From Phytophthora colocasiae (taxonomy: Eukaryota; Oomycota; Peronosporomycetes; Peronosporales; Peronosporaceae), in the NCBI GenBank assembly GCA_018806915.1, contig JAGKQI010000022.1:62001-126000 (forward strand): a stretch of DNA of 64,000 nucleotides, written 5' to 3'. The notes under the pieces are model-generated. The model ran no database searches, had not been told where the DNA came from, and saw only the letters and a list, made by a program, of their open reading frames with translations. Below, piece after piece: positions 1 through 9,161 of this stretch (its first letter is position 1; each line of letters starts with the position of its first letter). Both the position numbers and the translations under genes were made by a program.

Positions 1-1297
1 TATCGGACTCACGTAGTCGAACCTGAAAAAATCCCCAGAGCAGATCAAGCGCCGAGAACAGTCGACCTTTAGCCATGGCATCGTAGATATCTTCCTTTCG
101 CGGAATTGGAGTGGCGGGAACTCTCACCCGAGCATTGATAGCCCTGAAATCGTGGACAATCCGCCAACCGACTGCCTTCCGCACGCAGGGAACGTAGGTG
201 AGGAGAATGGTGATTTTGACGGACGGATCATTTTCGCGTCCAGCATCTCCCGCGTCCACTTCCGTACAGCTTCCTTTGCTCCTCGCTCAGTCGGAATTGC
301 TTCCGTGCCACCGGAGCTGAATCACTCAGCTCGATCTCTGCCTCGACGTCGATTGAACGATTCGGCGGCACGCTTGGCAGCTCGGTCACGAATACTGTGC
401 CCTTGTACTTCAGGATAACCGGCTCAACCGGGTGGCCACGAAAGGCTTCCCAATCTGTGGACAATTGACGCGCCGTCTTTTCCGATGCAATGCGAACGAA
501 AAAGCCGAAGTCTCCCTCAGCAAGCTTCATCTTGTGTAACTCCTTGGCGGGTACGACTCGAGTCTCACCTGTTGACGCGCGAGCAAGGTGTGTTTCGTGT
601 AGTACATCGCAGAGGTCACTGTGTGCTGCTACGGGTGACTTCGAGCTCTTTTGTTTTCGGGAAATTCTTGCTCCGGCGACTCGAACAGCGGGGCCCTCGC
701 GTACACACTGGTGAAAAGGCGAGGATTCTTGAGAGTCACGGTGCTTGATGCGTTTTTCCTTCCAGTTGATCTCGGGGTTTACCTCCTCTAGCCACGGCAT
801 CCCGAGCAAGATGTTCTGCTTCTCGGGTATCTCCATGACAAATGCTTCGGTATGATACACGGGGAATCCGTTAAGGATAATGTCCAGCTTGGCAATTCGG
901 CGGGGATTAGGACTCTGTTGTTCATCCCAAGAGTTATCTCGAGGGGCTTCGAGCTCTCGACCACCTTCAGGTGAAGACGCTCGGCTGCACGCGGACTGAT
1001 GGCGTTGAAGCTGGCACCACTATCAATGAAAGCACTCACTTCAACATCAGCAATTGTACCCGCGTGGGATAGATAGCAGTAAATATTTTCCTGACGGCGA
1101 CACAATACCGGATTTTCGTCATGGTAGTTGAAAGTGTGGCGCGTCTGGTCATTTTGGCCGGCGGAGAGATTACTGCCAGTTCTCTTCGTGGGTTCCGGCT
1201 CGACAGGTGGCCGACCTACCGAGCCGCGCCGTTTTTTGGCGGATCGGGACTTGCTGGCCGTGGCAGCGTGACTATCGCGCTTCCGGGCACGGCACAT
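1..1297 (-). pseudogene. pol: aspartic protease and start of reverse transcriptase
   Basis: Reads on from the zinc knuckle. The retropepsin active site is AFIDSGASFNAI at about 1030-1000, followed by the second protease motif NILLGMPWLEE at about 820. A basic linker leads to the first RT block; bases 200-60 read in the minus direction give VGWRIVHDFRAINARV and PIPRKEDIYDAM, which are RT fingers motifs. The catalytic YxDD box is expected left of base 1. Frames change near 790-860 and near 230, so there is no continuous ORF. Confidence 0.8.
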
Positions 1298-2269
1298 GTC
1301 GATCGTGTGGCCAATTTTCTCGCAGTAGCTGCAGGTCGGTTTAGCCCCGCCTCCTTCTGTGCTCCAACTTCCTTGTTTGCTGGATGCTGCTGCGGTTTAG
1401 TTTCCTTCTTGGTATCATTGTTACGGGCGGATTGAGCAGGTCGAGAGTCTTCGAATCGTTGCGCGAGTTCGATCGTGGCCTGTAGGCTATCAGGCACGTT
1501 CTGCGAGATAAAGCTGCTGGTCTCTGCGCGCAAATTTCGCTGGTACATCCAGCGCTTGACAGATTCCGGTAGCTCCTCGTCGAGCTGCGACAGGAGGTGG
1601 AGGAACTTCGTCGTATACTCCTGCTGAGAGCCTTGCCAGCGCAAATCGTGCATCGTGCAGCTTGGTGAGAACCTTTGCTGGAAATCGCGATCGCGAAACC
1701 GTTCGCGGATCTTCGCTTTGAAAAGATCCCATGTAGCTGGCTGATCGGGTCCTAAGGAAAGCTTAAAATCGCGAAACCAGGTCTGAGCTACGGTGCCAAG
1801 GTTTGCGAAAATTGTGTCAACAAACTCAGACGAGTTGCGACGCATTTCTTCTCGGTGCTGGGCATAGTACTGCTCCGTACTCAATATCCACAGCTCTAAA
1901 TCTTCCGAGGCGTTTCCGCGAAAAATAGGCGGATCTCCCTTCTTTTCTGTGGCAGTCGTAGTTGCGTCTGCTGCGACAGTAGCTGCTGCTGGAAGGCGAG
2001 TTGCTGGGCCATCATTTCACGCATCTGCACCTGCTGTTGCTGCTGTGAGTGCATCATGAACTGCATCATCTGGGTCAACATATTGGCGTCGGGTGCTTGC
2101 GCTTGAGGCTGCGACTGCTGTTGCTGAGCAGCGCCTTCGCCTTCATGGCCAGTCGAGGGTTCCTGAGCATCCACTGGCGGTTCCGGGCCGGATGAGATGT
2201 AGCATCGTCTTCGTCACGAGTACGGCGTGTACGACGTGGCCTTGGGTTCGGACTCTCCTGTCCTGACAT
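1216..2269 (-). pseudogene. gag: gag of Gypsy fragment, frameshifted
   Basis: The start MSGQESPNPRPRRTRR (2269) is basic. After one frameshift near 2170 comes a Gln/Met-rich stretch (2100-1920, runs of Q), then after another break the capsid-like domain (1884 to about 1440) with WDLFKAKIRERF and a QEYTTKFLHLLSQL segment typical of retrotransposon gag. A CCHC knuckle (CSYCEKIGHTIDMC) is readable at about 1350-1300, but only one base out of frame with the capsid block, pointing to an indel in the C/G-rich run near 1350. Family assignment is firm. Whether the frame breaks are real mutations or sequence errors cannot be told from this copy. Confidence 0.8.
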
Positions 2270-2426
2270 GACTTGAGGTGAGACTGGAGGGTCAACCCGC
2301 TTGCTTCTTAGCGTTTCTTTAGTTAATTAACTGTCACGCTCTTGGGCGGTTGAGACTCGACTTAGTCAGAAAGCGTGTAAACTTGTATTGACTTGTTGTA
2401 GAGAATGAAAAATCGAGAATGAAAAA

Positions 2427-3395
2427 CTACCGAGTGTTCATCGGCGAGTGCCGGCATGCGCTGAAGGCGCGTTGAAGTTCAGCTTGCACTTGAAGTTGCC
2501 TTTGTCGTTGGCAGATCGCCATTCCTATCGTGGTGCACGGCTGTAGCTGAGGTGTAGGTGGTGCTAGCATTACAATCGGCGACGCTAGCTCCTTGTACAT
2601 AGGACTTTTCACAGGTACAACACCGCTTGAAGGTGAAACGACGATCGAAATCTGCTTGCTCGTAAGCGAGAGCCCGTCATCGTGGGCGGTGGCCCACTTG
2701 TTCGGTCGATAGCGCATGTATACTGTGATCTGAGTGACCGCGAGCAGAATCCCCAGCGACATAATGATCCCATCGTTGTCCACGATAGACAGCGTCACCA
2801 CTACAGAATCGTATTGAATAGCAGCATGATGCTGATGTTGATTGGTAAGGAAGCAGCGGATTTGGTCTTGATGACATGGCGAATAGTACCCAGAGGAGAC
2901 GCGTACATCCAGAGGTTAGTGACCAAAGCTCCGTAGCCCAGTGTTGTCCCCACTTGATCGTCGTTCTGGTTCGTGACACCCGCGACACCGAGAACGATAT
3001 ACAAAGTGACAAACGCACAGAGTAGCAAACCACCAACGAGCAGTCGGTTGAGAGCGGGGCGATCTACAGCCCAACGGTAGTATACTACGGTGAACACAAT
3101 TGCAGCGATCATGCCAAAGAGCTGGGTCGCCATGAGCGGGAAAATGCTGTTGGTTAGATAACCGTACACCGTCCTGGGTAGAATGAGAGTTAGAAGTGGT
3201 AGATGTAAATGACGAGAAGTATCGAAGACTCTACCAGAGGTAGTTGTTGATGATCATTGCGACCAGAGGAAGTGCTGCCATGTCACCGGTCGTTTTGTTC
3301 TTGTAAACCTTGATAATATCGGGCCCAGGGCTCAGGATCATCCCACACTGGACAATTGCAGTCGCCACTCGAAGTAAAGTCACCCAAAATCCCAT
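2427..3395 (-). pseudogene. SWEET/MtN3 sugar transporter, one frameshift
   Basis: A bidirectional sugar uniporter of the SWEET family, expected in the plasma or vacuolar membrane. Exon 1 (3395-3235) starts at ATG 3395 (MGFWVTLLRV) and carries the family signature SPGPDIIKVYKNKTTGDM and PLVAMIINNYLW. A 61-nt GT-AG intron (3174-3234) follows, and exon 2 resumes with TVYGYLTNSIFPL. The second triple-helix bundle shows LWMYASPLGTI and the KSAASLPINISIMLLFNT motif. At about 2801-2803 the frame hits TAG where the family has a Trp; one missing base would restore LWVVTLSIVDND, and the rest (TM7, QITVYMRYRP, hydrophilic tail) is intact down to 2427. The stop codon upstream of 3395 in this frame means a short extra 5' exon is possible. 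Either a recent pseudogene or a sequence error. Confidence 0.85.
3174..3234 (-). other. spliceosomal intron in SWEET gene
   Basis: 61 nt on the minus strand. The donor is GTAGAG after CTCTG and the acceptor is CCCAG before GACGGTG. Joining restores LWTVYGYLT, the conserved SWEET sequence across this junction. Confidence 0.85.
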
Positions 3396-3688
3396 GGCCA
3401 CTTGGAGAAGGATGCTGAACTGCTTGAAGAGAGTTTAAAAATGAGATCGAAAGTTTTTCCCCATTATTGATTCGTCCTACGGTAACATATTCAATCAGGA
3501 AAGGTCGCAGTCGTGGTCGGAGTTGGTTGTCTAAACTCCAGGGCCTTCCCATCAGAGTGTACAGCGTAACGGGAATTGCATCTCCTATTCAACCGCTTGT
3601 TCCGCTAGTCGCCAGTAGTGCAACAGATTCAATGTTTTATAGATGATTCAAAAGTTTAGTTGCATTTATCAAAAAAGTGTACAACTCC

Positions 3689-3895
3689 TCAGGATCGTGT
3701 GTTCTCGACTGGAGATGCCAGAGTCTGGTAGACGGGATTCTTGGCCGTTCCGAGCATGCCCTTGGGCGATATAACGATGGAAATGTGCTTATCGACGAAC
3801 TCGAGCGCCTCCTCCTGCGCAACCGCAGGCTGGCGTGGTCGGAAGCGAATGTACAGCGTGATCTGGATGATACTTAGGATAACCCCCACACTCGT
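3689..3895 (-). pseudogene. C-terminal fragment of a second SWEET paralogue
   Basis: Reads GVILSIIQITLYIRFRPR (end of TM7 and the basic turn) and then a hydrophilic tail with HISIVISPKGMLG and KNPVYQTLASP, clearly related to the tail of the neighbouring SWEET gene (QISIVVSP, SPMYKELASP). The first six membrane segments are absent: upstream sequence changes at about 3895 to a CAACTTC repeat. It is a truncated tandem duplicate in the same orientation, about 300 bases upstream of its intact-length neighbour. Confidence 0.75.
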
Positions 3896-3897
3896 TA

Positions 3898-3990
3898 AAG
3901 CAACTTCTTTTTAAGCAACTTCTGCAACTTTATTATCAGCACCTTCTGCAACTTCCGCAACTTCCGCAACTTCAGCAACTTTCACAATTA
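3898..3990. repeat. short tandem repeat, about 9-bp unit GCAACTTCY
   Basis: Repeated GCAACTTC/GCAACTTT units (for example TGCAACTTCCGCAACTTCC) fill the gap between the truncated SWEET fragment and the FAR1-like gene. Its position at the exact truncation of the SWEET fragment suggests it marks the deletion or rearrangement junction. Confidence 0.7.
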
Positions 3991-4014
3991 GTTCCGAACA
4001 TATCTTTAACCGAA

Positions 4015-5120
4015 GTGAACCGCAGAACCGGACCGCGGTCAAAGATCGGAATCAAAAGTCGTGCATTCTTGAATTTGCAGCGTAAGGGGAAATGGAGCAG
4101 CAAGGCAAGAGGCAGAAAAAACACAAGGGCAAGAAAGCCGAAAAAAAAGAGCGCAAAAGACGTAAGATTTAAACGGTACATTCAAAATATCAAATGTGTA
4201 CCTGAACAAGTCGACTTTATACTAGGCGCTATGCAAGCGAAGATGAATCGGATTCGTCTGGATATGGTCCCAAAAGGACGGATAAGAGCAAGAAGAAGAA
4301 AACGAAGAAGCACGCTAAACACAAACGTGGGTCGTAAACGAAAGATTCCTATAGTTATTGTTCCTTACTTTTCTGTATTGATTGGATTCGAAGCATCAAC
4401 TCCAAGACGCACCCTGACAGCCGATGAGCACGAATCCGAAGACTCAGAGAACATACCTCCAACACAACCGACCATTTTGCCATGTAACTATCATGATGAT
4501 TTTTTTTACAAATGCTCACGTGAATCTGACAATTTGTACTTTCTAGCTGGTGAAGTCATCCCACAACCCATTCGAAATCTAAAACCATCCGTTGGCGGAC
4601 TGGAATTTGATTCTTGGGATTCTTTTGAAACCTACTGGAATCAGTATCAAGAGGAGAATTTGATTTCGTATCGTTGTCGTGATTCGGCAACAATACAAAA
4701 CTTCAATAGCCGTCATCCCAACAATCAGATTCCTGTAGGATTCAGGTACGCATTCAAGAAATATGCCTGTAAGCTAGGCTGTCGACAGAAATCAAGAGGA
4801 ACAGGAAAACGGACACCCCGTAGTGATCGTTTCCGCGGCTGCGTCGCAAAAATTCGAGCTGTCGTAAGACCTTCCGCTGAAGATTCTGGCAAGTGGGTCG
4901 TAATGATCACCAATGAGGTACAGATTTTACCATTTTCACAATAGTTTGGAGTACTAACATTTTACAATTTGTATTACTGTTTTTAAGAACAACTGCCATT
5001 GTCACAACACGAACAAAGCACTGTATGCTGCCCTCAAGTCCTGCGGAGAAATTATTGACGACTCCATCCTGGACCAGCTCGATGCGTTTGCCGAGACAAA
5101 CACAAGTACCAAACACATTA
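4015..5120 (+). pseudogene. FAR1-like / MULE-derived DNA-binding gene, 3' truncated
   Basis: From ATG 4015 the protein has a very basic N-terminus (about residues 10-120, many K/R, nuclear-localisation-like), then FDSWDSFETYWNQYQEEN, the usual beginning of a FAR1/WRKY-GCM1-type zinc-binding domain found in MULE transposases and their domesticated relatives. Cys residues follow at YACKLGC and FRGC. The exon ends at GAG 4917; a 70-nt intron (4918-4987, donor GTACAG, branch TACTAAC at 4952-4958, acceptor TTTTAAG) is followed by NNCHCHNTNKALYAAL, which supplies the His/Cys end of the zinc site. Coding continues to about 5120 (FAETNTSTKHIT), where the sequence changes abruptly into the adjacent Gypsy element. 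No DDE domain is present. The function, transposase or host factor, cannot be decided. Confidence 0.65.
4918..4987 (+). other. spliceosomal intron in FAR1-like gene
   Basis: 70 nt, GTACAG to TTAAG, with a perfect TACTAAC branch-point sequence 29 bases before the acceptor. It lies between complete codons (GAG / AAC). Its presence shows that the gene is not a recent retrocopy. Confidence 0.75.
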
Positions 5121-6900
5121 CTGAGTCTACTGATCCTTGTTGGAGGCGTGTTGGCGTAAATATCCCATCCTCAGTCATGTATGACTGGGATTCTTGGCTC
5201 GTCCGAGCAAGAGCCATTTGCCAGAAGCTCTTGATAAAGTCCACTGTCTGTTTGTGGCGTTTCCCTTTTGCATGGTGCAAGCGAGAGTTCAAATTAGGCA
5301 TTCCACCAGCAAGAGGCAACACCCTAGCGTTCGGTCGTCGGAGGTCCACAGCTTGCCGAAGTCCTCCTGATTTCCCAGGTTTCTTCACAGGTCTGGCAGG
5401 ACTGGCCCAACGACTGGAATTGTTTCGGTATACCCAGCCAAGTTCAACTAACGCCTCATTAAACCCTTTCATCCATTCCCGCTCTGCAGGTGCGTAAGTG
5501 CGTAGCTTGCATCGCACTGGTTCCGTTCCATCCTTGAATCGTATTTGAACGGTTCAATCTTCGACGGCGGATCGTTCCCAATGATAATGCGCCAAATATC
5601 ATAACGGGTTACTACATCGAACAAGTCTCGCTTCCGATCTGCAGGAAATCCATTAGCCACTGCATCGTTAATCAATTCGCACAATCGACCAACCGTTTGC
5701 TGTTTGTCAGGGGGATTGAAAGTATCAGGAACTTCAGACTCGAACGGATCAAAATCACACAGCTCCTTGTTCGCCAGTGCAGCCAGTTGTTCATCAACGT
5801 CAATACCAAGCTCCTTCAGAGTTAGTTCCCCCAAAAGGAACTCTGTCCTCTTCCGTTTCCGTGATAACACAAGTCACATTGCGCATTCTGACTTTTCCGG
5901 CCATCGTTAGTAGCTGCAAATCCAATTGAATCGACTCGTTGCATCTGATGATAGCTCCGCCCACCGCCTTTCCATCGATAGGTTTCGGTAGTCGCCGAAC
6001 AACCACATCAGGACACGCTTCACGAATTTGCTCAACTATCTTCCGGGGTATCACATTGTACTTAGTTCCATTATCGGGGTGATACGGCATTGCCACCACG
6101 CCATTGAAAGAGACGTGCTTCGCCTCCAATTCTTCCTCAACTTGCAAAAATCTCTTCATTTTAGAAGCTTCGCCACCACGGCGTTGCTCCGTAAATGACT
6201 TTATGGCTTGTTTTTTCTGCTCGTCCGTCGCACTCGGGCAATTCACAACCCAGTGGGGTCCCTTGCAATGCAAACAACCTTGTGCAGGGACTGGATCACG
6301 TTTACGATTCGCTGGTTGTTCACTGCGCCGTTCATCCTGCGCCTGACGCGCATTCTCACTATTTTGCTGTTGCTTATAGCTAGATGGAGTCGTTTTAGTC
6401 GCACCCGGGGTAGATTTAGTTGTCTTAGGTTTGCTCCAGTTATATAAATCAAATGACTGCTGATTCTTTAACGCTTCAGCTTTGACAACGTCAAAAAGCC
6501 TGGATACACTGATCTTCACGGTCGAATCCAAGTCCTGGTACAGTTGGATCTGCTCCTTCAGACTAGTAGGACGCAAATTTTCAATCAAAAGTCTACACTT
6601 CAACTTTTCATTGCTATCCAAGGCAATACTCAGTCCATATTCTTCAATAAGTTCGTCAAACCGATCGAAATAGTTAATCACGCGTGCCTTGACATCCTTT
6701 TGTCGAAGATCCATATTCAAATGCTGACTCATGATTGCGTGCACATTCGGGATCTGGTCGTTTAACATGCTGGCGAGTATCTGGTCAATAGCAAGTACCA
6801 ACTTCTCGTTCGTCATTTTGTCAACTGGAGTCTTAAGCTCAAGTTCACAGAATGTTTTCAATCTGCGTCGATTGATGGTGTTGATCGCAGGAATCATCAC
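5121..6900 (-). pseudogene. gag-protease-RT, copy A, truncated in RT
   Basis: The capsid block LKTFCELELKTPVDKMTNEK starts near 6870. A CCHC-like knuckle (CLHCKGPHWVVNC) lies near 6280-6240. The protease region reads KYNVIPRKIVEQI near 6060 and the linker follows with ELGIDVDEQL. RT begins with KIEPF near 5560 and AEREWMKGFNEALVELGWVYRN, and continues to QGSVDS at about 5121, where homology to copy B stops and the FAR1-like gene begins. The protein lacks its RT active site. Frame breaks occur near 5545, 5850 and 6490; each falls at a base run that has a different length in copy B. Confidence 0.8.
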
Positions 6901-6901
6901 G

Positions 6902-8745
6902 TGACACGTTGCTAATTACGATTTTTCGAGTGGATATGGACGTTACGCTGTGATATGATTGGATGTATACTGGGTTGTGGGAGAAAGGAGATGTGGGACG
7001 AGGTTATGTCCCGTACGACAATGATGGATCTGTGGAAGAAATATATATATTAACCTTCACCTGTACTGCAAAGGGGCCCAAGAGATCAGAAGTGTTCCTC
7101 GGAAAGTGCACAAACTCCGAGAGACAACAACACTCAGTCTGATCACCGGACTTTCCCCGACGATGAGTGCCTAAAGGTTGGCAGAAAGTCTCTCAGAAGA
7201 ATGTATCTCTGAGAGACCTCATCCCGTTGCCGTCCTGTGTGACGATGATGGTTCAAGGAATACAGTTATACCCACAAGATACCAAGTATCGCGCACCGGA
7301 CGTAGCGCACCCCGCGCATATCCCAACTGGACTTCGTGCGTTGTAGCATACGTGCTCCGCACCCTAAAAACATTCATGGATTTCTGGTATCACGTATGGA
7401 AGCTCTGATATCACACCAAGAAGTCTGACGTACATGAGTCTGACGTACATGAAGTCCGACGTACATGAAGTCCGACGTACATGAAGTCCGACGTACATGA
7501 GTCTGACGAACATGATTCTGGTAAACAAGTCTGATGTGTCCGGCTTATACAAGCAATATTCCAGACATTTACCAGTTTCCGATGAACAGACTCCGACGTA
7601 CAAGACTCCGATGAACAGACCCAAGTGTCACGACTTTGGTATTTATGACTCTGATGTACATGATTCCGGAGTACATGGTTCCGATGAACATGTCTCCGAC
7701 GTACATGATTCCAGACCCTGATGAACAGGATACCAGACTCTGACACTCTGAAGTCCACCCCATACTGAAACCAAGTGTACCCAACACGACCTCACGCAAT
7801 CAAGTGAAACGCAACCTGCTCATCCCTGTAATGACATCATTAAGTGTCGACTCAACAAGATCCGCTGTACCGACTACCATAGTGAGCCCAAGTGAAAGTT
7901 CCTGAGTTATACTGAGACCAAGTGTATATGAGAATATGGAAGACAGAAGACAGAGAGATACGAGATAGATAACCAGAGTTCAAATTGCTCGGTACCCCCG
8001 AGTTCAAATTGCGTTATAACCCCAAGGTCGATTCTTCGGTTCTTTGGAAAGTGTAAGGCCACGACAAAGCTTTGAGTCGTGTGATCTCTCACCTATCAAG
8101 CCCCTTTAGGTGGAGATCAGCGTAACGCAGAGACCTGAGAGGACCCACCTATTCCATTTACTAGTTGGGTCGTTTGTTTTGTCTCAAGCGGTAGCCCATT
8201 TCATATTGTACGTTTGGACAGGTTTTGGGAGCTAGACAGTCGCTCTCAAGACGCTCGGTAGACTGTTATATAACTGATAGTGTATTGGTTTATTTTCCCT
8301 CTATATATTAGAGGGTGGTGCGCGAAAGTTACGGGAATACCAGACAGACCAGGTGTCTGGTGAACATTTCCCTAGTTGACCTGGAGAACTAGCCCACTGC
8401 TCAAGGGCCAGGAAAGAATAAGAGCAGCTACATATTTGTATATCGGAACTCTATATTGCGGTTATCTCGGGAGTCTAATTACTGGACTTCCCACTGTATT
8501 AATTTCTCTTTTACCTTCAGAAATCTCTGGTGTACACAAGTGTTCACCGGAAAACGTTCGACTCCCAAGCGCTCCTGTGAGGACCGGAAGGACATCCGAC
8601 GGTCTACGCAAGGAACCCTCACTCTCACCAACACTCTCACGACCCCGGCGAGGGTCTCATTACCAAGACAACGAACCTACGAGGACAGCACAAGGTAACA
8701 CACGCCCACCTTGCTGTGCGACTCTGGTATAATTACCAGTAGTCA
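6902..8745. mobile_element. Insertion in gag, solo-LTR-like, copy A
   Basis: 1844 bp beginning TGACACG and ending AGTCA, so the ends are TG..CA with a TGAC/GTCA inverted match. CAC at 6898-6900 and at 8746-8748 is a likely 3-bp (or decayed 4-bp) target duplication. It holds no convincing gene. It has a minisatellite at 7419-7730, a TATA-like ATATAA at about 8270, and a 3' third (about 8040-8697) that is also found at 52070-52717. A solo LTR is the best guess, but this length and duplication size leave other classes possible. The same insertion occurs in copy B, so it predates the tandem duplication. Confidence 0.65.
7419..7730. repeat. minisatellite, about 15-16-bp unit, copy A
   Basis: Six clear units of the type GTCYGACGTACATGAA at 7419-7520, followed by decayed units (CCGATGAACAGACT, CCGACGTACATGATT) to about 7730. 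Copy B has five clear units, so the array changed length after duplication. Confidence 0.8.
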
Positions 8746-9024
8746 CACTTCCAGGTTCACTGTACGCCCCTGCACCGCGGTAAAAGTTGCACCGACTTCG
8801 CGACACACGACTGTCGCTGACTCGCCGGATTCCTGGCAACGGGCTCGAACAGCTGACTCGTAGAGCTTTCTCTCACGTCTCCACTTGACCAACGCTTCAT
8901 GCGAGAAGCACACTATCTCTGGTGGCTCCATCGCTGTCCAGAGCTTGGTCGTCGTCCGTCTTGCAGGGTCTCCGTCTTCTCCTTCTGTGTTGACCCGACT
9001 GCGTTTCTGCTGGGGACCGCTCAT
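8746..9024 (-). pseudogene. gag: gag N-terminus, copy A, separated from the rest of gag by an insertion
   Basis: Starts at ATG 9024 with MSGPQQKRSRVNTEGE and continues through VCFSHEALVKWRRERKLYESAV to CREVGATFTAVQGRTVNLEV just before the insertion. If the insertion 6902-8745 is removed, the reading frame joins exactly: NLEV is followed by MIPAINTINRRRLKTF at 6900. This shows that the two blocks are one gag. Confidence 0.8.
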
Positions 9025-9161
9025 GACACCCAATGCTGGATCGTTGTCACAGCTAAAGTTAACTTTGTAGTGGGCTTCGACCCAATGCTGCTTGAGAACC
9101 CGTGTAGTAGAAAGTAAATCGAATTCTGTCTTGAATGTAGCCGCTGCGGCAAAGCCGCATT

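Larger units (their letters stand above)
1..2330 (-). mobile_element. Ty3/Gypsy retrotransposon fragment, cut by window start
   Basis: Minus-strand gag, zinc knuckle, aspartic protease and the start of reverse transcriptase occur in Ty3/Gypsy order, reading from about 2269 down to base 1, so the rest of pol lies outside the window. No LTR can be delimited here. The sequence just right of 2269 has no recognisable repeat, so the 5' boundary is uncertain. Several one-base frameshifts separate the blocks. It is not a copy of the other Gypsy elements in this window as far as the protein sequences show. Confidence 0.85.

Noticed and set aside
4015..4944. Ribosomal-protein-like gene suggested by the very basic N-terminus
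   Set aside because: The DSWDSFETYWNQYQEEN block and the Cys/His pattern after the intron fit FAR1/MULE zinc domains instead.
8376..8732. 118-codon plus-strand frame in the insertion
   Set aside because: No protein-like motif; the equivalent frames at 15016 and 52400 differ by frameshifts, so it is not conserved as coding.
9085..9161. A defined short LTR for the Gypsy pair
   Set aside because: The repeat boundary is clear only on one side; no CA end plus primer site could be fixed, so no LTR feature is given.
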